Shown here piece by piece: positions 1 through 9,400 of a stretch of DNA of 64,000 bases (the first letter of the stretch is position 1; the number at the start of each line of letters is the position of its first letter). The notes beneath the pieces were generated by a model. That model had not been told where the DNA came from and made no database searches. It saw nothing but the letters and a program-made list of their open reading frames with translations. The stretch is from Acutalibacter sp. (GTDB lineage Bacteria; Bacillota; Clostridia; Oscillospirales; Acutalibacteraceae), in contig JAHHRN010000001.1 of the NCBI GenBank assembly GCA_020025775.1, positions 310,001-374,000 of the forward strand, given 5' to 3'. The translations under genes were made by a program, and so were the position numbers.

Positions 1-852
1 CATCAGAATGGCGAAGCAGATAACCACAATCGCCATAGAGAGCACCTGCGAAACACGCAAGGTCGTGGAGCCTATGTAGAGACTGTCGGTTCTGAGACCT
101 TCGACCACGGCACGCTCTGCACCATATAAAATACCGTAGCAGAGAATGAGCTCACCGCTGAATTTATAAGCCTTTTTGCAAATGAGATAGAGAATGAAAA
201 AGCTTGCAATACACCAAATGGATTCATATAAAAAGGTGGGGTGCACGGGGAGATAGGGGTCCATGGTGATGCCCTTTTCGGCAAAGGTGGATTGGTAACG
301 GAGAATATAGTCGGTAGTTTTTTCGCTCATCATGCCCCACGGCAAATTGGTGTTGGTGCCGAAGGCTTCTTGGTTTGCGAAGTTACCCCAGCGACCGATG
401 CCCTGCCCGATTAAAAAGCCCATGCCCGATAAATCGAGAAGTTTTAAGAAATCCAGCCCGTTGTGCCGACAGGTGAAATAGGCGGCAAGCACGGCGCCGA
501 TGAGACCGCCGTAAATGGCAAGACCGCCTTGCCAAATCTGGGGGATTTCCGCCAAATGCTGGCTGTAATAATCCCATTCAAAGGCGACGTAGTAAAGGCG
601 CGCGCCTAAAATGCCGCCCAAGGTGCCGTAGAGCAGTACGTCGAGCATCTTGTTTAAATCGAGCTTCCAGCGATACGCCATTCTGCCGCCGAAAATAACG
701 GCGAGCAGAAAGCCGAACGCGATAATGAGACCGTAAAATTTAATGCGGAACATGTGGTCACCAATAGAAAATTCCATAAAGGTGGCGTACACGTCGAAAA
801 TGTGGTCAAGCCCCGTGAATTTTACGGCGGAGTAGTCTGTAAAAAATGTCAT
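1..852 (-). CDS. lgt: Prolipoprotein diacylglyceryl transferase, C-terminus outside window
   Basis: Lgt moves a diacylglyceryl group from phosphatidylglycerol to the lipobox cysteine of prolipoproteins in the membrane, the first step of lipoprotein maturation. The frame is open from an ATG at 852 to base 1 (284 codons), so only the C-terminal end is missing. Several membrane segments are visible (residues about 37-55, 72-90, 108-127). The family signature GQGIGRWGNFANQEAFG lies at about residues 149-165, with the conserved Arg, Asn and Glu, and a YGG motif sits near 114. The start codon lies 2 bases after the stop of the upstream peptidase gene, so it is probably translated in the same operon. 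Recognition is secure from the signature and membrane layout. Confidence 0.96.
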   Translation of the reverse strand, partial: MTFFTDYSAVKFTGLDHIFDVYATFMEFSIGDHMFRIKFYGLIIAFGFLLAVIFGGRMAYRWKLDLNKMLDVLLYGTLGGILGARLYYVAFEWDYYSQHLAEIPQIWQGGLAIYGGLIGAVLAAYFTCRHNGLDFLKLLDLSGMGFLIGQGIGRWGNFANQEAFGTNTNLPWGMMSEKTTDYILRYQSTFAEKGITMDPYLPVHPTFLYESIWCIASFFILYLICKKAYKFSGELILCYGILYGAERAVVEGLRTDSLYIGSTTLRVSQVLSMAIVVICFAILM

Positions 853-854
853 GC

Positions 855-2135
855 TTATGCCTCCGGTTTAATTACGGAAAGTGCGCAGTTCTCGGTGTCG
901 AGGGCGGTGCGCAGTCTCTCGTTTATATCTTCTAAGGTGAGTGCTTCAATGATTTCGGTTTCGTCGAACAGACTTTCTCCGCAGAAATAAGAAGCCACCA
1001 TGCTATTGGCGATGCCTTCAATGTCATTAAACTGCATGACGGCTCTGCCGTAGTATTTTTTCTGGACGCGTAAAAAGTCCTTTTCAGGGATGCCGGTTTT
1101 CTGCAAGTCCCGAATGCGGGCAATAATGCGTCTTTGCACTTCTTTTGCATCGGGCGATTCACCGCTGAAAATTGTAGCGGCATAGCCGTAGCCATTGAAA
1201 TATTCTGTACCAAAAGAGGTGTTTAAAAGGCCTTCTTCCAAAAGCTCGTTATAAAGCGTGGAAGTGCGACCGATGATGATATCCAAAAGCATACTGCTGA
1301 GGAGGATTTCTTTTAACGAACGCTCGGGGGTTTCAATCGCTTCTTTAAAGCCCAAGGAGAAAATGGGCGCGGCGACCGAAAGCGCCTCTTCCACATAGGG
1401 TTTGTAAACGCCCTTTTGCTCTTTGTGGAATTTTCGCTCGATTTTTACGGGCGCGGTTTTCTTTAAATTGCGGTCGGCAACCTCCAAGACCTCTTCGGGG
1501 GTTACATTACCCGCCACGCAAAGAGCCATGTTGGAAAGATTATAAAATGTGTTATAGCATTTGTATAAAAGGTCGGCGGTGATGTGGGAAATGCTTTCTA
1601 CCGTACCGGCAATATCCACGCGCACGGGGTGCTCCTTGTACATGGCACGAAGCAGGCTGAAGAGCGATTCCCAATCGGGGTCATCCTGGCACATTTTAAT
1701 TTCCTGCCCGATGATACCCTGCTCCTTTTGCACGGTTTCGGGTGTGAAATAGGGGTGCGTGACGAAATCCATTAGAATGTCTAAGGATTCTTTTAAATTA
1801 CCCGCACAAGAGAAGAGATAGCAGGTTTTGTCAAACGTCGTGTAGGCGTTCGCGTTTGCACCGGTTTTGGCATAACGCTGGAATGCGTCTAAATCCTCGC
1901 TCTCAAAGAGCTTGTGCTCCAAATAATGTGCAATGCCCTCGGGCACGCTGGTGTAATTTTCTTCACCCTCTAAACGGAAATCGGTATCAATCGAGCCGTA
2001 ATGTGTACCGAAAATCGCATAGCTCGATTTAAAATTCGCCTTGGGATAAATCAAAATTTTAAGACCGGATTCGTGGTCGATTTCATAATAGCTTTCGTTT
2101 AAACGCTCGCTTTTAATTTCTTTCATGTTTGCCAT
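855..2135 (-). CDS. ymfH: M16 family zinc peptidase, YmfH-like
   Basis: This 426-residue protein belongs to the M16 (pitrilysin/processing peptidase) family. The inverted zinc motif HxxEH is present as HYLEH at residues 70-74. A conserved downstream acidic segment (GQEIKMCQDDP, about 147-157) supplies the likely third zinc ligand. Start: ATG at 2135, preceded by AGGAGG that lies inside the end of the upstream gene. It follows a catalytically empty M16 partner with a 1-base gap, the arrangement of Bacillus ymfF-ymfH, so the two probably form a heterodimer. The Bacillus locus also carries the gene that makes the 5-aminopentanol modification of EF-P. The substrate is not known to me. The active-site assignment is direct; the link to that modification rests on locus knowledge only. 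Confidence 0.9.
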   Translation of the reverse strand: MANMKEIKSERLNESYYEIDHESGLKILIYPKANFKSSYAIFGTHYGSIDTDFRLEGEENYTSVPEGIAHYLEHKLFESEDLDAFQRYAKTGANANAYTTFDKTCYLFSCAGNLKESLDILMDFVTHPYFTPETVQKEQGIIGQEIKMCQDDPDWESLFSLLRAMYKEHPVRVDIAGTVESISHITADLLYKCYNTFYNLSNMALCVAGNVTPEEVLEVADRNLKKTAPVKIERKFHKEQKGVYKPYVEEALSVAAPIFSLGFKEAIETPERSLKEILLSSMLLDIIIGRTSTLYNELLEEGLLNTSFGTEYFNGYGYAATIFSGESPDAKEVQRRIIARIRDLQKTGIPEKDFLRVQKKYYGRAVMQFNDIEGIANSMVASYFCGESLFDETEIIEALTLEDINERLRTALDTENCALSVIKPEA

Positions 2136-2136
2136 A

Positions 2137-3411
2137 TCAGACCTCCTGCTTTCCGGCTAAGAGATAAACGGTGTCGAGCGACACACGGTTTGCCGCGGCA
2201 ACAACATCCGCACGGGTGACCTTTTGGATGCCGGCAATGATGTTGGCGGGAGTTTCCAAATCGCCCTCCGCTTTTAGAGAATAAAAGGCATCAATGCCCT
2301 CGGCAGTATCTTCAATGCCGCGGAACAAATCGCAAAGCGCGGCTTTCGAAGCTTCAAATTCGGCATCGTCAAAGGTGCCGTTTTTCATAACATCAAACTG
2401 CTTTAAAATTTCTTTTTGCGCGGTTTCTTTATTTTTCTTTTCAATACCGCTCTGGACAACCATAATGCCCTTGGCGCGGTCGAGACGTGCGGCGCAGTAG
2501 TAGCAAAGACTTAATTTTTCACGGACGTAATTGAAAAGTCTGGAATAGGGGCCACCGCCGAAAATATCGACCATGACGCGGTAGGCAAAGAAGTTATCGT
2601 CCTTATTCTGCATACCGGTTCTAAAGCCCAAAACAAGCTTGCTCTGGTTGACTTCCATTTCTTCAGTGACTTCCTTTACCTCGGAAGCGCGTGGAATAAA
2701 GACGGTTTCGGGGGATACAGGTTGACGGTTGGGGAGCACGGAAAAACGCTCCTGCAACATCGTTTCGATTTCCTCAAAATCCTGCTCACCGGCTACACTG
2801 ATGGAAACGACCGCTTCGGTAAGCAAGGTTCGCCATGCGGTATACATGCTCTTGGCGGTGACGTTTTTAACATCGCGCAGCAGCTGCTCCTGTGAAAGAC
2901 CGAAGGGCTCATTTTTGCACATGGTTTCAATCATGCGGTGGAGCGCATAAGCGCGTTTATCGTTTAAAGTGCTCTCAATATCTGCAATGGTAATACGCAG
3001 TTCGGTTTCAAGCTGTTTGGCGTTGAAAGCCTCCCCGTCTACGTTGGGATTCAAAAGTAAATCCAGCAAAAGCTCCAAAGCTTCTTTGCTGAGCATCTCT
3101 TCTTTAAGCGCCAACGCATCGTTTAAACAGGTGATAGAAAGTCTAAGGCAATAGCTTTCTCCAAGCTTTCTGGCATCGACGGAAAGTATGGCACCATAAA
3201 GCTCCTCTAAACGTTCGCTAAGCTTTTGCAGGGTCGGAAAGCTTGCGGAGGAATGAGAAAGATAGGAAGAAAGCACCAAGTGCTCCGCCGTATTTTTACG
3301 GAGCGGCATTTGTAATAAAACGGAAATGCAGGTGGTCTTCGTGTTTTCACATTTCACACGAATCAGACGCATTTTCGGCCCGATTTGAGTCACAATGGGC
3401 TGTGCAGACAT
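2137..3411 (-). CDS. ymfF: Inactive M16 peptidase partner, YmfF-like
   Basis: This 424-residue M16-fold protein has no HxxEH. The corresponding N-terminal helix reads HLVLSSYLSH, so zinc binding is lost. This matches the non-catalytic subunit of M16 heterodimers. The C-terminal half keeps family features such as the GGGPYSRLF segment followed by REKLSLCYY. A GTG at 3420 is possible, but AAAGGAG at about 3420-3426 overlaps it and lies 8 bases before the ATG at 3411, so I take 3411. It is first in the order ymfF-ymfH-lgt, with junctions of 1 and 2 bases. The 40-bp gap upstream contains an extended -10-like TGGTAAAAT on this strand, which could be the operon promoter, though no clear -35 is visible. 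Confidence 0.88.
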   Translation of the reverse strand: MSAQPIVTQIGPKMRLIRVKCENTKTTCISVLLQMPLRKNTAEHLVLSSYLSHSSASFPTLQKLSERLEELYGAILSVDARKLGESYCLRLSITCLNDALALKEEMLSKEALELLLDLLLNPNVDGEAFNAKQLETELRITIADIESTLNDKRAYALHRMIETMCKNEPFGLSQEQLLRDVKNVTAKSMYTAWRTLLTEAVVSISVAGEQDFEEIETMLQERFSVLPNRQPVSPETVFIPRASEVKEVTEEMEVNQSKLVLGFRTGMQNKDDNFFAYRVMVDIFGGGPYSRLFNYVREKLSLCYYCAARLDRAKGIMVVQSGIEKKNKETAQKEILKQFDVMKNGTFDDAEFEASKAALCDLFRGIEDTAEGIDAFYSLKAEGDLETPANIIAGIQKVTRADVVAAANRVSLDTVYLLAGKQEV

Positions 3412-3460
3412 GATGAGCACTCCTTTTTAAAAAATATCATTCCTATTTTACCATAAATGG

Positions 3461-6400
3461 TTAAAATTTTCCAGTAAAACGCGAAGATTTTATCTCATGA
3501 TTTTTACCGTCTAAGAGAAGAAATTCCGCCTCTTTGCCGTCCACCGTAAAATAGGGCTGAGTTTGCGGCAAGATTTCCACGTGAAGCCTTGCCCCGTTTA
3601 GGAAAATCGTGTAGGAAAAGGCACCGAACGAGGGCGGGCAGACGGGGTGAAAATAGAGTTTGTCGCCGTGCTTTTCGAGACCCAAAATCACCGCCGTAAA
3701 AAAGGCGTAAAACTGCCCTGCCGCACCGGTATAAAGACTCCAGCCACCGCGACCGTGCTCGCCCGAACTTTCATAGACATCCCCTGCAAAATAATAAGGC
3801 TCGAGCTTGTATTTTTCGAAAAGCTCGGGGTTTTCCCATTTTTTCATCGGATTCAAAAGGTGTAAAAGCGTTTCGCCCTCTTCTAAAAGTCCGACTTCGA
3901 ATAAGGCACGGCAAAACCATACTGCCGCGTGGGTATATTGACCACCGTTTTCGCGGATACCCTCGGGATAAGCGGCAATATAGCCGGCGCGCTTATCCTC
4001 GCCCGAAAAAGCAGGGGCAAAGAGCCGAAACACGCCGTTTTCCGCATCTAAAAGTGTGTGATACGCATTTAAAAGTGCCAATTTAACACGTTTTTGATTT
4101 GGGAATTTTGCAAAGACGGCGAAGCTTTGGGTTAGAGAATCTAACTGACAGGCAGTGGAATTTTTACTGCCGAGCGGTGTGCCGTCATCGAAAAAGGCAC
4201 GAAGATAGCGGTCATCCTCGTAGGCGACTGCATCCACAAGAGCCTTTAATTTTTCCGCGTGGCAGAGGGCTTTTTTCTGCTTTTCCCTTTCGCCTAAAGT
4301 GCCGTAAAGCTCTGAAAATGCCGAAAGGACAAGCGCGGCAAACTGGGTGAGCCAAACGCTTTCGCCCCTGCCCTCCTTGCCTACGGCGGAAAAACCGTCA
4401 TTCCAGTCGCCCGTGCCGATGCGTAGAAGCCCATGTGCACCTGTTCTTTGGAGGGTCAGCGCAAGGGCACGTTCGGCGTGCTCCAAAACATTCGCCTTAT
4501 CCTTGCCGCTGTGATAAACGGCATAGCGATCGCCCTCGCATTCCTGCAAGGGTTCACCCTCCAAAAAGGGAATCTGCTTTTTTAAAATTGAGATGTCACC
4601 TGTCATTTCGACATATTGCGCGAGGGCATAGGGCAGCCACAGGCGGTCGTCACTGCAATGCGTACGCACACCCGAAAAGCCGCCGCGAAAGCTTCTGTGC
4701 CACCAGTGGAGCACGTCTCCCTCGGGGAATTGCACGGCGCAGGCGCGGTAAATCTGTCTGCGACAAAGCGCCGGCTCTGTAAAGAGGAGCGATGCGGCAT
4801 CCTGCAACTGGTCGCGAAAGCCGAAAGCACCGCTGGACTGGTAAAAGCCCGTGCGCGAAAAAAGTCTGCCCTCTTTGATTTGATTGACCAAAAAGTTGTT
4901 GAAAAGGGCATTTAAAGCTTCGTCGGGGGTACTTATTTCAATGCGGTTTTGCTCGATTGAATTTTCCATTTTTGCAAAGGGATAAAGCGCACTTTCCTCT
5001 GTTTTGCCGAAAGCCAAAACGAAGCGCAGCGTCTTTTCCTGCTTTGGCAGCAGGGTGATTTCTGTACCTACGGCGGCGCAGGGCGAAGCGGCAGGAAGGC
5101 TACCTTGGGCGTCCCAATTCCCTTGGAAAAATTCCTCTTTTTCGAATAGAGAAAAGATTTCCTTTTCGTCCTCCTCTAAGCGCAGGGAAAGAAATCCCGG
5201 ATAGTTTTCGGCACAGGGATTTTGCAAAAGTGCGCCGTTTTTCGTGCGCCGAGATTGTAAAAATACCGCTTTGGTTTCATTTTCGCCGAGAAACGGCTCG
5301 ATATAGTAGGCACATTGCAGGGTTATCGGATGCGAAACGGTGTTTTGAATTTTAAGGGAAACGAGCTTTGCCATGCCTTTTCGGGGCACGGTGACTGTCA
5401 CCTTTGCGGTGCAAAAGGGCGTTTCGGCGCTGTACTCGGCTTTGTCGTTTCCGAATTCCACGGCGCTCTTTTTTAAAATATCATAAAGCACGCCGTTTTG
5501 GCGCAGGAAGAGAAGCTCGCCGCGATTATCCCGAAGGGCATCGTTGCGAAATGCCGTGAGCCGCATTAGCCTTGCGTTGAGGGCGAAGGTTGCGCCGAGA
5601 GAACTGTCACTAAGGAGTGTTGCGAAGGAGGGATTCGCAAGAATATAAGACCACGGGACATTCGGCTTTTCTGCTATCAAAAATCCGCTGTCGGTTCTGC
5701 CTGTTTCGGCAGATTTCGGGGCTTCGGCACAGAGTACGGGCGGCTTTGACCGTTCCCTCTGCGCTTTTTCTCTTTGCAGTTTGAGTTCTGCCGCACGGAG
5801 AACGGCTTGTGAGAAGGGCTTTTTGTCGATAAAGGCGGAAAAAGCCAAAAGCGCAGACAGCTCACTCGGAGAAAATTCCTCTTCAGAAAGTACGAAAAGA
5901 TTGCCTCCACTGCCGTTTTGGGGCAAGGGGAATTCCGTTTGTAATCTTTTTTGTAGGGTGGCGAGAAATGGTGCGATTTCCGCTTTGGAAACAGGCAAAA
6001 GCACGACCAAATCAAAGCCTAAATGCGCATATTTGAGACGCGAAAAAAGGCGAAGATAGGGCGAAAGCGCAAGATAATCTTCCTCAGGTTTGCAGAACAC
6101 CGTCACAATCGGCAAATCGCCCGAAATGCCGTGCGCCCAGAGGAAGGAAATCCCTTTTTGATTTTCTGAAAGTGCCGCCGCGCGGTAGGGTGCGAGAGGA
6201 GAGGATTTAAAAAGATAGGGTAAAACGAAGGCGGTATTTGCTTCTTTTTCCTTTTCCTCGGGACAAAGCCGCGGCGAAGGGCGAAACGCGTGGGAGACGG
6301 CCGCGGCTTTGATAGCACCGACCTGCTTTTGTAGGTCATTTTCCTGCGTTGCGGCGGTTAAATAAAAGGTGATTTCCTTTGCCTTTTTTGGCGGTAGATA

Positions 6401-9400
6401 TATTTTAACTAACGCGGCAAAGCAGACATCACCGCTCGATACCGTATCGCTGTTTTCAAAGTCGGCATGGGTTATGCTGTCTAAAAATTCTCCACGGGAA
6501 AGGGCTTTTGTGCGGTTCAAAAGCAAAGATTTTTCCAAAGGCTCTAAAAAGCCGCAGGCGGCAAAAAGCGGTGCTTCGTTTTCTTTGGTGTGGCGGCGAA
6601 ACAGTACCGAATCGCTCTCTTTTTGGTAGGCGGCGGTTACAAATAATTTTTGAAAGGCGCGATGGGCAATTTCATCGTTCACTTTGCAGAGCGACGGCTC
6701 AAAATAGAGGTAAAATTCGCCCTCCACAGCGGTTCTCTGCGGATTATAAAAGGAGAATTTGCGAAATTCCGTCTCGCTGTCGGCATCCAAAGAAACCGTG
6801 GTTTGCACGTGAAGCTCGTCGCATTTGGCAAGAAATACGGCGTGCTTTTCTAAGAGGGCAGAGGAAAAGGTTTCCTCCGGAATCCCTGCCGGTGCGGCGG
6901 CTTTTGTGAGGGGCAAAACGCCATTTTCGGTTTTGAAATAGGCGAATATGCCCGAGGGAAAATCCTCGGAAAACGCATCGGCTTCTCGGGTAATACTTCG
7001 TTCTTGGAACTTCGAAAATCCTCTGCCGTCCGCGTCTAAAACCAAAGCGTAATTGCCGTTTGCGTAAACGGCGAGCGGCAAAACAGGTGAAAGCTTATTC
7101 GCATTTTCCATGACGTCCTTTTTGCAAGTGGTTGACTCGGTTTTAGACTTCGGCTTTTGCATGTGAACTTTAGAAAATTTTTCTTTGCGTCTGCCGAACG
7201 AAAAGCGGACGGGTGGGACACGCTCCTCGAGTAAGCTTTGCGCGCCGTGCATGGCGGGATTTTTTAAAAATCGTTTTTGCATAATACCGTCCTTTACTGT
7301 GTTATCAAGCGCCAACAGGCTCATGCCGATATGGTGTGCCATGAAGCTTTCTACGGCATGCGGTGCATGTTCTTCACCGCTTTTTGCGCCGCTTTCGGTG
7401 CTTCGGTCGGTAAAATCGAGGGCTTCAAAGAAACCGTAAGCGCCGACCGCGTGCAGATTTTCTAACCGTAGTAAGTTTTTAACTACTCTTTGCTTGTTGG
7501 CAATCGGCAAAAATAAAAACGAGGCGTAGGGCGCGACGACCGGCTCTGCGAAAGGGTCGGGACGCAGGGCCAAATCGGGTACACCGTGCGCTTTATATTG
7601 ATAATTACCGATTTCGTCAAAGGCATAGTAGCCGCTTTCGGAAATACCGAAGGGTATGCCACGCTTTTCGGCGTACCTTCTCTGGGCACGGATGCAAAAT
7701 TCGAGGGCTTCGCGTGACAGAGAGTTTTCGGGACTTTTCAGAAAAAGAAAGGGCATAAAATATTCAAATGCTGTGCCCGACCAAGCGAGCGCACCTGAAC
7801 GAACAGCATTTTGTGAGACGGTGCGGGAAAGGGCGAGCCAGTGCTTCTTCGGCACTTGGCGGCGCGCGACGGCGTAATAGCTCATCATGCGCGCTTCGCT
7901 CATGAGCAGGTCATAGTGTGCAGGCGTAAAGCGGAGATTTTCTGCGTCAAAGCCGATATAAAAGAGATTCTTTCGCTTGTCATAAAGAAAGGCAAGGTCG
8001 GTGTTTTGTAGGATTTTTTGTATGCGTGCCAGAATGCCGCTGAGGGCGGGACATTCGGCTTCATATTCCTTGAGCCCTTCCGAAACAGCGGTGAGTGCAC
8101 AGAGAAAATTGCCGCTGTCGACCGCCGAAACAAAGGCAGGTGAAAGGGGTTTTAATGTTTTTGTGCTGTACCAGTTGTAAAGATTTCCATGATTTTTCGG
8201 CAGCTTTTCTATCGTAGTTAAAACTTGTCTAAAATAGAAAACCATAGTTTCGGTATCTATGAAGTTGAGGTCACGCGCGGCGAGAACGGAAGCTAAAAAC
8301 AGACCGATATTTGTGGGTGAGGTGCGGTCCGCCACGCGGTAAACCGGCCGCATTTGGACATTATCCGGCGGCAGATAATGGTGCTCTGCGGTGGCGTTTT
8401 CTTTATAATACTGCCACATGGCACTGCCGTAATTTAAAAGATAATCCGTTTCTTCTGCGGTGAGTGCTGTGTTTTCTTTCTCTTTGGGTGCGCGTTTCGA
8501 CCAAGCGGAAAAGAAAGGTTCTGCAAGGAAAAAGAAAGAGATGCCCTTTAAAAACGGCGTGCCGAAGCAGAAGAAAAGCAGAAACGAAAGAAGCGAGGGC
8601 AGAGAAGCGCGCAGGCTGTTTTTAAAACCGCCGCCTATTTGCTCACCGTCTGCGGCGGTCATCCATTCGAGGGTGTTCTGATGCGAAATCAAACGTCGAT
8701 ACAGCCCTAAAACAAAGGAAACGGTGGCGGTATAGGCGGTGCGCGGCAGATACAAGAGGCTCAAGACTAAATCGGCACACGTCTTTTGCAAGGCAGAAAG
8801 AGATTTTCCGAAAAAGTGAAAACCGAGAGAAAATCCCTCCCCTTTGAAGAGCAGACGCAGTAAGGTAAAAAGCGGCTGCCAAAGGGTTAAAATCAGAGCG
8901 AGCACACAAAGATTCTTTGCCGCAGTGGCTTCTAAAAATAAACTACAAAAGAAAAGGAGAAAAAGAGAAATCGGGGTTAAATTGCGGCGCAGGTTAGAAA
9001 AAATCTTCCACCTCGAAAGCAGAGAAAAGGGATTCTTTCGCTTCGGAATTTTTTCTTCCCCGGGATATGGTGGCAGGTTTGTTTGGATTTTTTGGGAGAG
9101 AAAGACTGCGTTTTGCGCATCGCCGCGCATCCAGCGTCCCATGCGGGCAAAATAACTTTTGGCATTGGTAGGGAATGCGTCGGTGATCTGCGCTTCGGGC
9201 ACGAGGGCGGTGCGCAGAAGCTCACCTTCCAAAATATCGTGGCTCAGCACGGTCTCGTCGCGAAAAGCGTTCTCCAAAAGGACGAGGGCAGAGTCTACAC
9301 GCAGAAGTCCCTTGCCGACAAACAGGCTTTCGCCAAAGAGGTCACCGTAAAATTCGCCCACCGCGCCGTCATAGCCGGAAATGCCGCCGACGCCGCAAAA

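Noticed and set aside
4435..4915. Plus-strand open frames inside the giant glucan synthase gene
   Set aside because: They are shadows of a GC-rich minus-strand gene and lack ribosome sites and protein-like composition.
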